Below, piece after piece: positions 46,011 to 54,458 of a stretch of 64,000 nucleotides of DNA. The notes under the pieces were generated by a model. That model was not told where the DNA came from, searched no databases, and was given only the letters and a program-made list of their open reading frames with translations. The DNA lies in the NCBI GenBank assembly GCA_965250115.1, contig CBDFNJ010000002.1, forward strand, positions 1,550,001 through 1,614,000. Reading direction: 5' to 3'. Each line of letters begins with the position of its first letter. Within the stretch, counting starts at the first letter, position 1. The translations under genes were made by a program, and so were the position numbers. Origin of the DNA: CBDFHB01 sp965250115 (lineage in GTDB: Bacteria; Acidobacteriota; Vicinamibacteria; Marinacidobacterales; SMYC01).

Positions 46011-47080
46011 TCGTCGAGCGTAAGCCTGCCCTCCTGATCGATCGCCATGAGAAGGCGGACCACGAGGCCGTAGCTTTCGACTCCCTCGGGAACGCGCACC
46101 GCGCGCAAGTATCCGTCGTTGACTCTTGAAGCGATCGCGCTCGCCGGTCCTTCGTAGCGCTGCCAGAACTCGTAGATAGCGCGAACATCTTCCATCGGGC
46201 CATCGCCAAGGATCGCCCAGGCGTTTCTAACCTCGTCGCTTGGCCAGTACCTCCCGGCCTCTCCCAGCAGATGACGCGTCGCAAACAGGTGAGCCGCGTA
46301 GCGTAGGTAGGTGGGAGCGCTCTCGCTAGCGCAGACGAGAAAGGCGGCGAAATTCGCCTCGCCTTCATGAGTGATGCCGCGCTGGTGCGCTTTTTCGTGG
46401 GCTACTACCAGCGGGAGGGCAACGTCCGGCTGGAGTGCGTTGACCGAGGGTTCGCCGGTGAAGGGGATGAAAATCCCGCTGATACCCAGATAGGAGAGCA
46501 TCGTCGAGCTGGCGAGCGTCTTCACAGGGGCTGCGCGAGTGACGATGGCGTCACCGGGCAGAGCCAGATCGTGATAGAGCCGGTCGATCGTGGCGTCGAG
46601 ATCGGCCATGGACATCGTGAGCTCGGACGGTCCGTCACCCAAGGCCAATGATTCGTAGAGGTCCGCGGTCCGTCGAGCCGTGCGCTCGCCGAGCTCGAGA
46701 ACTCGCGATGGGTCGACGTCGGCCGTCGAAAGCCCCATGCGGGTCTCGAGGGGCGGACGGGCGTAGTTGAACCCCCAAAGCAGGAGGAAAGCCCAAGTCA
46801 GTGCGCCCGCGAGAGACCAGAGCAGGACGAGGGCGCGTTTCCAGCGTTGACGCTCCCTCGAGCGCCCGAAACGAAGGAGCATCGAGACCGCCGCGACGGT
46901 CATGAGCGCCAGAGCGACCTCTGCCCAGGAGAAAGGTTGACGGTTGACGACTGCGAAGAAGCTCACGACGCGGGGATAGAGAGACTGCGCGTACCACGAC
47001 TCGACCGCGGCGGGGAATCGAAAGGCAAGCTCTCCGCAGGCGATCGCGAGCGGGAGAAGTGCCGCGAGGAAGAACCTCAT
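46007..47080 (-). CDS. DUF3810-family membrane metalloprotease
   Basis: The 357-residue protein starts at ATG 47080 (MRFFLAALLPLAIA). Three membrane segments lie at residues 3-20, 50-70 and 85-105, followed by a large extracytoplasmic domain with VVAHEKAHQRGITHEGEANF. This HExxH-type zinc motif with downstream EGEAN glutamate is typical of DUF3810. ALPLV and MLSYLGISGIFIPFTGEPSV precede it. The substrate is unknown. The upstream open frame to 47203 overlaps the divergent oxidase gene and is not used. It is convergent with pepA, sharing the TTAA stop overlap. Confidence 0.88.
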   Translation of the reverse strand: MRFFLAALLPLAIACGELAFRFPAAVESWYAQSLYPRVVSFFAVVNRQPFSWAEVALALMTVAAVSMLLRFGRSRERQRWKRALVLLWSLAGALTWAFLLLWGFNYARPPLETRMGLSTADVDPSRVLELGERTARRTADLYESLALGDGPSELTMSMADLDATIDRLYHDLALPGDAIVTRAAPVKTLASSTMLSYLGISGIFIPFTGEPSVNALQPDVALPLVVAHEKAHQRGITHEGEANFAAFLVCASESAPTYLRYAAHLFATRHLLGEAGRYWPSDEVRNAWAILGDGPMEDVRAIYEFWQRYEGPASAIASRVNDGYLRAVRVPEGVESYGLVVRLLMAIDQEGRLTLDD

Positions 47081-47156
47081 CACCGCAGTGTAGCTCCATC
47101 GCTCGCGTGGGGTGAGCCCTGACGTCGGAGACACCCGCGATCCATAACTCGGGTCG

Positions 47157-48314
47157 GTGTTCGATGTCGCGATTGTTGGGGGAGGGATCGTCGGTCTTGC
47201 CACGGCCTACGAGTACCTGCGCAAGCGCCCCGAGACCAAACTGCTTCTGCTCGAGAAGGAAGCAGAGCTCGCGACGCATCAAACGGGCCGTAACAGCGGA
47301 GTCATTCACTCGGGCATCTACTACCGGCCTGGCTCGTTGAAGGCGAAGCTCTGCCGCCGAGGCGTCGAAAAACTCCTTCGGTTCTGCGACGAGAACGGCG
47401 TGCCCTACGAGCTATGCGGAAAGCTGATCGTCGCGACCTCCGAGGGGGAGCGGGCGCGGCTGCCGGAGCTCGTCGAACGTGGCGCCGCGAACGGAGTTCC
47501 CGGCCTCAGGCTCCTTTCCCGGGAAGAGCTCGTCGAGATCGAGCCGCACGCCGCTGGCGTCGAAGCCATTCACTCTCCGCAGACAGGGGTCGTCTCTTTT
47601 CGCGCCGTTTCCCAGAAACTGGGTGAGACTCTCGAGCGGGCGGGTGGGGTGATACGCACGTCTACCGCCGTCCTGCGCATCGTCGAGACTGGAGGGGCGG
47701 TTCGACTCGAGACGAGCGAAGGTGAGATCGACGCCAGGTTCGTCGTGTCTGCGGCCGGACTCCACGCCGATCGTCTCGCGGTCCCGCGTGCCCCAGTACT
47801 CATCGTTCCGTTCCGCGGAGAGTACTTTCGATTGAGGCCCGAGAGCCGCCACCTGGTTAGGCATCTCCTCTATCCGGTGCCGGATCCGACGTTTCCGTTT
47901 CTCGGAGTCCACTTCACTCGCCGCATCGACGGCGAGATCGAGGCGGGTCCGAACGCGGTGCTAGCGCTCGCCCGCGAGGGCTATCGTCGATCCGAGATCG
48001 CTCTCGCCGACTTGAGCGAGATGGCTCGCTTCGCAGGTTTCTGGCGGATGGCCCGCAAGCATTGGAGGGTCGGGATATCGGAATATCACCGCTCTTTGCG
48101 GAAGTCCGTTTTCGTGAGAACACTGCAAAAGCTCGTTCCCGAGGTCGCCTCGGGAGTTCGAGCGATGGCGCTCGATGCGGATGGAACGCTCGTGGACGAT
48201 TTCCGCATTCTGCAAACGGGCAAGGTGATGCACGTCTTGAGCGCGCCCTTACCCGCGGCAACGAGCGCTTTCGCGGTCGCAGAATACATCGTCGGTCAGT
48301 GTCAGCGACCGTAA
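47157..48314 (+). CDS. lhgO: L-2-hydroxyglutarate oxidase-like FAD protein (LhgO family)
   Basis: The 385-residue protein starts at GTG 47157. It opens with the FAD-binding dinucleotide motif VAIVGGGIVGLATAYEYL, then TGRNSGVIHSGIYYRPGSLK, the hallmark of LhgO (YgaF) proteins, and FRGEYFRLRPES near residue 220. VDDFRI and the C-terminal ATSAFAVAEYIV also fit. It would oxidise L-2-hydroxyglutarate to 2-oxoglutarate and feed electrons to the membrane. A few residues seem missing between AAGLHADRLA and VPRAPVLIVPF, where relatives have a longer loop; this may be a small in-frame deletion. It is divergent from the DUF3810 gene with a 76-bp gap. Confidence 0.9.
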   Translation: MFDVAIVGGGIVGLATAYEYLRKRPETKLLLLEKEAELATHQTGRNSGVIHSGIYYRPGSLKAKLCRRGVEKLLRFCDENGVPYELCGKLIVATSEGERARLPELVERGAANGVPGLRLLSREELVEIEPHAAGVEAIHSPQTGVVSFRAVSQKLGETLERAGGVIRTSTAVLRIVETGGAVRLETSEGEIDARFVVSAAGLHADRLAVPRAPVLIVPFRGEYFRLRPESRHLVRHLLYPVPDPTFPFLGVHFTRRIDGEIEAGPNAVLALAREGYRRSEIALADLSEMARFAGFWRMARKHWRVGISEYHRSLRKSVFVRTLQKLVPEVASGVRAMALDADGTLVDDFRILQTGKVMHVLSAPLPAATSAFAVAEYIVGQCQRP

Positions 48315-48414
48315 GCCGCCGAGGACGCCACGAGCTACGCAGGCTATCTCACCGATATCCGAAGAAGGCAATAACTTGCGCTACGTCGTCGCTCTCTGAT
48401 ATTCACGCGCAGCC

Positions 48415-49185
48415 ATGCGTATCATCACGTGGAACGTCAACTCCATTCGAACCCGTCTCGAGAGACTCCTGGGTGTCCTGGAACGACATGAGCCGGATGT
48501 CGTCTGCCTGCAAGAGCTGAAAGTCGTGGACGAGGACTTCCCTTCGCTCGATCTCAGACTGGCGGGGTACCACTTGGCCGTCTTCGGCCAGAAAACCTAT
48601 AACGGTGTCGCCATTCTCTCGAAGAGCGAGCCCCAAAACGTCTCCCGCTCGCTCGACGACGCCGAGGACGATTCACAGGCGCGCCTCATCGGTGCAGACT
48701 GTGGCGCCGTCCGCGTGCTTTCCGTTTACGTTCCCAACGGCGGTAGCGTCGGATCGGAGAAGTGGGACTACAAGCTCGACTGGTTCTCGAGACTCCGTCG
48801 ATATCTGGATGCGCGGGAGGACCCCGGGAAGCCGCTGGTTCTCTGTGGGGACTTCAACGTCGCGCCTGACGACAAGGACGCGAAAAACCCCGAGAAGTGG
48901 AAGGACTCGGTGCTCTGTCATGCGGACGCGCGTAGCGCGCTCCAGAGCGTCGTCGATTGGGGGCTCGTCGACGCGTTCCGAGCGAAGCATCCCGACGGGG
49001 GGATCTACTCTTGGTGGGACTACCGGATGCTCGGGTTTCCGAAGAACGACGGCCTGCGCATCGATGGTGTCTATCTGACGAAGCCGCTCGTACCGCAAAT
49101 CGTGGAGGCCGCAATCGATCGGAACGAGCGCAAGGGAAAACAGCCGTCGGATCATGCGCCCGTGATCATTGATCTCCTCGACTGA
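48415..49185 (+). CDS. xth: Exodeoxyribonuclease III
   Basis: The 256-residue enzyme contains the full exonuclease III/APE signature set: ITWNVNSIRTRL, VVCLQELKV (metal Glu), LCGDFNVAPDD (Asp-Asn), YSWWDYRMLGF, LRIDGVYLT and the catalytic SDHAPVI. It removes nucleotides from 3' ends and incises abasic sites in base-excision repair. Length is normal. A start at ATG 48415 is clear; no strong ribosome-binding site is visible. Confidence 0.96.
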   Translation: MRIITWNVNSIRTRLERLLGVLERHEPDVVCLQELKVVDEDFPSLDLRLAGYHLAVFGQKTYNGVAILSKSEPQNVSRSLDDAEDDSQARLIGADCGAVRVLSVYVPNGGSVGSEKWDYKLDWFSRLRRYLDAREDPGKPLVLCGDFNVAPDDKDAKNPEKWKDSVLCHADARSALQSVVDWGLVDAFRAKHPDGGIYSWWDYRMLGFPKNDGLRIDGVYLTKPLVPQIVEAAIDRNERKGKQPSDHAPVIIDLLD

Positions 49186-49229
49186 GGCATGGTTTGTATG
49201 GCGGTCACGACGTGACGTAGGAGCGCTCC

Positions 49230-50324
49230 ATGTTCAACTCCGCGTTCTTTCAACGATATCTGCTCCCGGGCTGCGTATTCCAATCCATGGTCATCGCGGG
49301 CGGCTACGGCACGGGGCGGGAGCTCGTGGAGTTTTTTCTGAACTTCGGGACTATTGGCGGGCTTCTCGCCATGTGGCTCGTCTCGACCGTGATTTGGAGC
49401 GCGGTCTGCGCCGTGACATTCGAGCTCGCGCGGATGACGAAGACCTACGAGTACCGCGGTTTCTGTCGAATGCTCCTAGGGCGCTTCTGGCCGCTCTACG
49501 AAATCTGTTATCTCGTCACGATGATCATCGTTATTTCGGTCATTGCCGCGGCCGCGGGAAGCATCGCGCAAGAGATTTTCTCTCTGTCCTACTTCGTCGG
49601 GGTGGTTTTCATGATGTTCTCGGTCGGCTTTCTCGTTCTCAATGGCACCGCTCTGGTCGAGAAATTCCTGTCGTTCTGGTCCATCGTGCTCTATGCGGTA
49701 TATCTGGCCTTTCTCGTGGCCTGCTTTTACAGCTTCGGCGACGACATCGTCGGAGGATTGTCTGCCGGAACGATAGAGCACGGTTGGTTTCAGGGCGAGA
49801 TCGAGTACGCGGCCTATAACGTCGGAACACTGCCCGCGGTCCTGTTCACGATCCGCCACCTGGAGAGAAGGAAAGAGGCGTTGGTATCTGGGCTTCTCGC
49901 GGGTCCGATCGCGATCTTGCCAGGCTTTTTCTTTTTCCTCACGATGATCGGCCACTATCCCAGGATTCTTTCCGAGACGGTGCCTTCGGTTTACCTCTTG
50001 AACGCGCTGGGCTCACGGCTGTTCCTCCTCGCGTTTCAAGTCATGCTGCTAGGCACACTCGTCGAGACCGGCACCGCCTTGATCCACGCTTTCAACGAGA
50101 GGGTCGCCGCGGCTCTCGCGGAAAGAGACAAAACCATGCATACGATGATGCGTCCGATCGTTGCCTTCGTTCTGCTCTCGATGGCAGTGATTCTCGCCCA
50201 GATTGGGTTGGAAGGCTTGATCGCCAAGGGTTACGGGACCGTGACTTATGGCTTCTGGCTAGTGTTCCTGCTCCCGGTCTTGACGTGGGGAACCTTCAAG
50301 GTTTTCACTTCGCGGGTTGCTTGA
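49230..50324 (+). CDS. YkvI-like polytopic membrane transporter
   Basis: This 364-residue protein has about ten membrane helices and no soluble domain. The opening QSMVIAGGYGTGRELVEFF, with its GGYGTGRE motif, is typical of the YkvI family within the APC (LeuT-fold) superfamily; ETGTALIHAFNERVA in helix 8 is also conserved there. Substrates are unknown for this family. TAGGAG lies 7 bp before the ATG. It is followed after 42 bp by the disrupted DUF5684 gene. Confidence 0.85.
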   Translation: MFNSAFFQRYLLPGCVFQSMVIAGGYGTGRELVEFFLNFGTIGGLLAMWLVSTVIWSAVCAVTFELARMTKTYEYRGFCRMLLGRFWPLYEICYLVTMIIVISVIAAAAGSIAQEIFSLSYFVGVVFMMFSVGFLVLNGTALVEKFLSFWSIVLYAVYLAFLVACFYSFGDDIVGGLSAGTIEHGWFQGEIEYAAYNVGTLPAVLFTIRHLERRKEALVSGLLAGPIAILPGFFFFLTMIGHYPRILSETVPSVYLLNALGSRLFLLAFQVMLLGTLVETGTALIHAFNERVAAALAERDKTMHTMMRPIVAFVLLSMAVILAQIGLEGLIAKGYGTVTYGFWLVFLLPVLTWGTFKVFTSRVA

Positions 50325-50366
50325 CGGGCTCTCCGTCCCATATTCTCTAGCGAGGAGGGAATCGAC

Positions 50367-51437
50367 ATGTTCCTAGTTCTAGCGCTTCAAGAGTTCGGTG
50401 GTGAAGGCGGCGGCGGCGGCGGAGTGATCGCAGGTGTCATTGGTTTGATCTACCTGGCGGTCCTCGTGCTGATGGTCGCCAGCATGTGGAAGATCTTCGA
50501 GGTCTACGCGGATTCGTGTGGGTAAGTCCTGACGGAAAAACAGTGTAACTCATTGTGTGGAAAAGGTATCGAGTACTTCATCAGGTGCTGAAAAGTGGTC
50601 CATTTTTAGGATAGGCTAACCGAGTGAAAAATTCCCAGTCGATCCGCTCGCTGTTTGCGCTGCCAGGTTTCGTGGTGTGCCGGATTGAAGGGTCTATTCG
50701 GTGACCGATACGCCCGCGTCATCCAGCTCAAGAGGCGAAAAAAACAGCTGTGTGCTCTTACTGTGGGCAACGGTGCCGGGGGCGCTATGACAAGCAAGTG
50801 TGCCGGGTCCGCGACCTGTCGTTGGCAGGCTGGCGGATCTATCTGGAATACGAGCGTTGGCGCGTCAACTGTCCTGGGTGCGGCGGTGTGCATGTAGAAC
50901 ACCTGGGCTGGCTGGCGAACAACTCGCGCTACACCTAGCGTTTTGCGACGCATGTGGGCAAGCTGTGCCGGACAAGGCGGTGGCCGAGATGGAACGTCTG
51001 CGCCTCCTAGTTGAAGGGGTCAACAACAAAATCCGTGTTCTGCAACGACGCGCCTACGGCTATCGCGACGAGGAATATCTCAAGCTGAAGATCGTGGCGG
51101 CATTCCTTCCGCCATTACCCAGAAATGCCGTCTTCAACCCACACGAATCCGCGTAGACCCGATCTTCGATAAGGCCGGACAACCAGGCTGGGCCGCCCTC
51201 ATTCCGATCTACAACGTCATCGTGCTACTACAGATCGTGGGTCGCCCCGTGTGGTGGTTCATCCTCATGTTGATTCCGTTCGTCGGCTTCATTATCGGAA
51301 TCTTGGTGGTTGTCGATCTCGCCAAGTCGTTCGGACAGAGTGTGGGCTTCGCGATAGGGTTTCTGTTCCTGCCTTTCATCTTCGCGCCGCTCCTGGCGTT
51401 TGGCGATGCGAGCTACCGGGGGCCCGCAGCCGCCTAG
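50367..51437 (+). pseudogene. DUF5684 membrane protein, split by an ISL3 derivative
   Basis: ATG at 50367 follows GAGGAGGGA. The first part reads MFLVLALQEFGGEGGGGGGV, then VIGLIYLAVLVLMVASMWKI and FE. After the 661-bp insert and its 8-bp duplication are removed the frame continues IFDKAGQPGWAALIPIYNVI, VGRPVWWFILMLIPFVGFII, ending at 51437. This is a complete small DUF5684 protein of about 130 residues with three membrane helices and the typical KAGxPGWAALIPIYN motif. The insertion truncates it after about 45 residues. Confidence 0.9.
50500..51160 (+). mobile_element. 661-bp non-autonomous ISL3 derivative (copy 2)
   Basis: Same length and same internal deletion as the copy at 20184-20844, with only two base differences noticed (first base A for G; one Asp-to-Gly codon). 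The exact 8-bp duplication GATCTTCG flanks it (50492-50499 and 51161-51168), so it moved as a unit, presumably using transposase from the full element at 327-1710. Confidence 0.95.
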
Positions 51438-51493
51438 CTAGCTCAGGGCACGAACCTCGACGCTAGCCGGCACGCTCAAGGCACCGTAGACGT

Positions 51494-51523
51494 GGGGGAA
51501 GAGCTGTCAGAGCTCTCCCCCTT
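51494..51523 (+). terminator. Hairpin after the DUF5684 gene
   Basis: GGGGGAAGAGCT-GTC-AGAGCTCTCCCCC forms a strong stem of about 12 bp, 57 bp after the DUF5684 stop. There is no T-run, so it may act as an attenuator or mRNA-stabilising hairpin. Confidence 0.45.
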
Positions 51524-51597
51524 CGTCGCGGAGCTCCGCAAACTAGTTCCAGCAGCAAGTTATCAAAGCTCCGGTCGCTTTGCTAAACTGGCCGGTC

Positions 51598-52860
51598 GTG
51601 ACCAAAGCCACCGAGCAACCTCCGATCGCAGTAGGTTCGTCCTTTCCGCCCGAGGCGGTGGCGGTACTTGATGCCCTGCAGGCCGTCGGAAGCTCGCTCG
51701 AGCTCCGCCGAACCGCGGACTATGCTCTCTCGGGCTTGAAAGCACTCTTTCCATTCGATAGCGCCCATGTTTTCGTGAGGGAGCGCACCGATGGTGCCAT
51801 CGTTTGCCAGCGTTTCCGGGGGCGCGGAAGGGAGCACCCTCGCGAGGAGATCGAGGAAGGCATCGTTGGGTCGGTTCTCGCCCACGGACGCGCTCTGCTG
51901 AGGAGCGTCATCGACGACGAGGATCGCGGTCCGGACTTGAACGCGGATACCCGCTCGATGATGGCGGCGCCCATCATCGGTGGCGAGGGGAGGCTTCTCG
52001 GCGTCGTCCTTGTGGAATCGAGCGAGCCGGGATCTTACGGTGACGCCGCGCTCGAGAACCTCATGGGTTATACGAGAGCGCTCGGAGCCCCCGTGGAGCG
52101 GGCGCTACTCTACGCCCAGATGCTCGAAGAGCGTCGTCTCGAAGGCGAGATGGTAGTCGCGCGTCAGGTCATGGCGGGACTTCTGCCGCGTGAAGCTCCA
52201 AAAATCGATGGTTTCGACATCGCCGCGGTGATCGAGCCGTGCTACGAGGTCGGTGGGGACTACTACGATTTCATCCCTCTGGGCGACGATCGCTTCAGCT
52301 TCGCCATGGCGGACGTCTCGGGCAAGGGTGTGCCGGCCGCCCTCGTCGTGGCCGCCATGCGGGCGACCCTCTATACTCTGGCCCGGCGCGAGCTGGCGCT
52401 TCGTTCGATCCTGCGCTACGCGAACGAGTTCATCCACTTGTCCACCGGACCGAAAGCCAAGTACGTAACGCTCTTCTACGCGGTTCTCGACGCGCGTGCG
52501 AGGAGATTCATCTATATCAACGGGGGTCATCTGCCGCCGGTCGTTCTACGAGCGAATGGCGAGATCGAGCTTTTGCGATCGGGTGGCTTTCCGCTGGGCT
52601 TCTTCGATAACCCGCGATACTTCGAGCAGTTCGTCAAGCTCGAAGCGGGGGACCACGTCTGCCTCTATACGGACGGTATCACCGAAGCGGCCGACGCCGA
52701 GGAGCGGGACTACGGTCGCCCCCGGCTCATCGAGGTGCTTCGCGAGAACCAGAGCTGGGCGGCGGTCGAGATCTGCGACGCGGTGCTCGCAGACGTGCGC
52801 CGGTTCAGCGGAAAAGCGCCGACGGATGACGCGAGCGTGCTCGTTATCAAAGCGCTCTGA
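51598..52860 (+). CDS. GAF-domain PP2C-type serine phosphatase (SpoIIE/RsbU-like)
   Basis: The roughly 420-residue protein has an N-terminal GAF domain (VLDALQAVGSSLELRRTADY, TRSMMAAPIIGGEGRLLGVV), a short coiled linker (LYAQMLEERRLEGEMVVARQ) and a SpoIIE phosphatase domain with the metal sites YEVGGDYYDF, FAMADVSGKGVPAAL, YINGGHLPPV, LYTDGITEA and TDDASVLVI. Such proteins dephosphorylate anti-anti-sigma factors in partner-switching stress responses. No anti-sigma gene is adjacent. The start is uncertain: GTG 51598 is used, TTG 51580 is an alternative, and neither has a clear ribosome-binding site. Confidence 0.9.
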   Translation: MTKATEQPPIAVGSSFPPEAVAVLDALQAVGSSLELRRTADYALSGLKALFPFDSAHVFVRERTDGAIVCQRFRGRGREHPREEIEEGIVGSVLAHGRALLRSVIDDEDRGPDLNADTRSMMAAPIIGGEGRLLGVVLVESSEPGSYGDAALENLMGYTRALGAPVERALLYAQMLEERRLEGEMVVARQVMAGLLPREAPKIDGFDIAAVIEPCYEVGGDYYDFIPLGDDRFSFAMADVSGKGVPAALVVAAMRATLYTLARRELALRSILRYANEFIHLSTGPKAKYVTLFYAVLDARARRFIYINGGHLPPVVLRANGEIELLRSGGFPLGFFDNPRYFEQFVKLEAGDHVCLYTDGITEAADAEERDYGRPRLIEVLRENQSWAAVEICDAVLADVRRFSGKAPTDDASVLVIKAL

Positions 52861-52895
52861 TCACGCGAGCGCGGCCAACGGCGTGCGGTGATGTG

Positions 52896-54314
52896 CTACT
52901 GGAGCGCGCCCGCGACCAAGAAGAGAAGCGACGCGAGCACTCCCATAGAGAGCGCATAGGGAAGCTGAGTATTCACGTGGTCGATATGATCGGATCCCGC
53001 GGCCATCGAGGAGATGATGGTGGTATCCGAGATGGGAGAACAATGGTCACCGAAGATGCCCCCGGCGAGCACCGCGCCGACCGTCACATACAGGTTGACG
53101 CCGAGAACCTCGACCATCGGAACGCCGATGGGAAGCATGATGGCAAAGGTACCCCAGGACGTGCCCGTCGAGAAGGCGATGAAAGCGGTGAGCACGAAGA
53201 GAATAGCTGGAACGAGAGCAGGGCTGAGAAGACCCCGCGCGAGGCCAGCGAGGTAGAGACCCGTTTGAAGCTCGACGGATAGTGCGCCGATCGCGAAGGC
53301 GAGCATCATGAGAAGGGCGAGGGGCATGAGTCCGCCGAGCCCCTTGAACACGAGATCCATGATTTCGTTCAGATCGAAGATGCCCTGCCATCGATACATC
53401 ACTGCCGCAACGCCGATAGCGAGCATGACCGCCCAGAGAACGGACGTCGAGCCGCTTCCCTCCAGGAGATTGCCCTTGCCCGTGATGAAAAGGCTGACCG
53501 GCATCATCACCAGCATGGTCAACATGGGAAGGAACATGTTGCGAGCTCGTGGCTCCACTCCCTCTTTCGTGGGCAGGCTCAACACCTCGCTAGACACCAG
53601 AGGTTCGGCCCCGTCTCTCAAGACTTTGCCCGTCTCTCGGGCCCTCCGCTCGGCCTTCGCCATCGGCCCGAAGTCTCGTCCCGATGCCACGATGAAGAAG
53701 ACCAGGCCGAGCGCGAGAAACGCGTAGAAATTGAAGAGGTTCGAGTACAAGAGCGTCGTCAGGGGTTGTTCAACGTCCTGGGTCGCCAGGACTCCCATCA
53801 CGAAAGCCCCCCAACCGTTCATCGGTATCAGGATGCAGACCGGAGCCGAAGTCGAGTCGCACAGATAGGCCAGCTTCTCGCGCGAAAGACGGAAGCGGTC
53901 GAAGAGCGGACGCGAGATGGCGCCGGTTACGAGGCAGGTGATGCTCGACTCGACAAATATTCCCAGACCGATGATCGAAGCCATGAACTGCGCGCCTCGA
54001 GGCGTTCGCACGTAGCCTCGCCCCGTGACCCAGAGAATAAACCCTTCCACGCCGCCTGAGCGTTGCGTCAGCGCGATCAGAGAGCCAACGAGGGCACTGA
54101 AAATGATCGTCCTCGTGTTCCCGGCATCTTTGTAGACGTCCACGAGAGCCTGAATGGCGTCCGCGAGGCCGACGACGGGATTGCCCCCACCGAGGATGCT
54201 CCAGCCGAGCCAGATTCCTGCAAAGAGAGACAGGAAGACTTGCTTCGTGACGAGGGCTGTAACGATGGCGATGAGAGGCGGTAGGACGCTGAGCCAGTTC
54301 GGTGATTCCATCAT
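52896..54314 (-). CDS. nhaC: NhaC-family Na+/H+ antiporter
   Basis: The 472-residue membrane protein has 11-12 helices. Diagnostic segments are GLGIFVESSITCLVTGAISR, CDSTSAPVCILIPMNGWGAF and GAVLAGGIFGDHCSPISDTT with IISSMAAGSDHIDHV, the NhaC/NhaC-like signature. It exchanges sodium for protons, or possibly an organic cation or amino acid as in some members. GCGGAGAG precedes the ATG. It is convergent with the phosphatase gene and divergent from the TonB receptor. Confidence 0.9.
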   Translation of the reverse strand: MMESPNWLSVLPPLIAIVTALVTKQVFLSLFAGIWLGWSILGGGNPVVGLADAIQALVDVYKDAGNTRTIIFSALVGSLIALTQRSGGVEGFILWVTGRGYVRTPRGAQFMASIIGLGIFVESSITCLVTGAISRPLFDRFRLSREKLAYLCDSTSAPVCILIPMNGWGAFVMGVLATQDVEQPLTTLLYSNLFNFYAFLALGLVFFIVASGRDFGPMAKAERRARETGKVLRDGAEPLVSSEVLSLPTKEGVEPRARNMFLPMLTMLVMMPVSLFITGKGNLLEGSGSTSVLWAVMLAIGVAAVMYRWQGIFDLNEIMDLVFKGLGGLMPLALLMMLAFAIGALSVELQTGLYLAGLARGLLSPALVPAILFVLTAFIAFSTGTSWGTFAIMLPIGVPMVEVLGVNLYVTVGAVLAGGIFGDHCSPISDTTIISSMAAGSDHIDHVNTQLPYALSMGVLASLLFLVAGALQ

Positions 54315-54458
54315 CTCTCCGCGAGGCCGAATCGGCCGCCAGTTCTATCACAGTCGTCCTGCTGGGGCGATGGCCGGGCGGACGTGATACACTCGCCGAC
54401 GAACACCGAAGCCGACCCGCAATTCCTTGACCTTTATACTTCTACTCACGACGCAACA

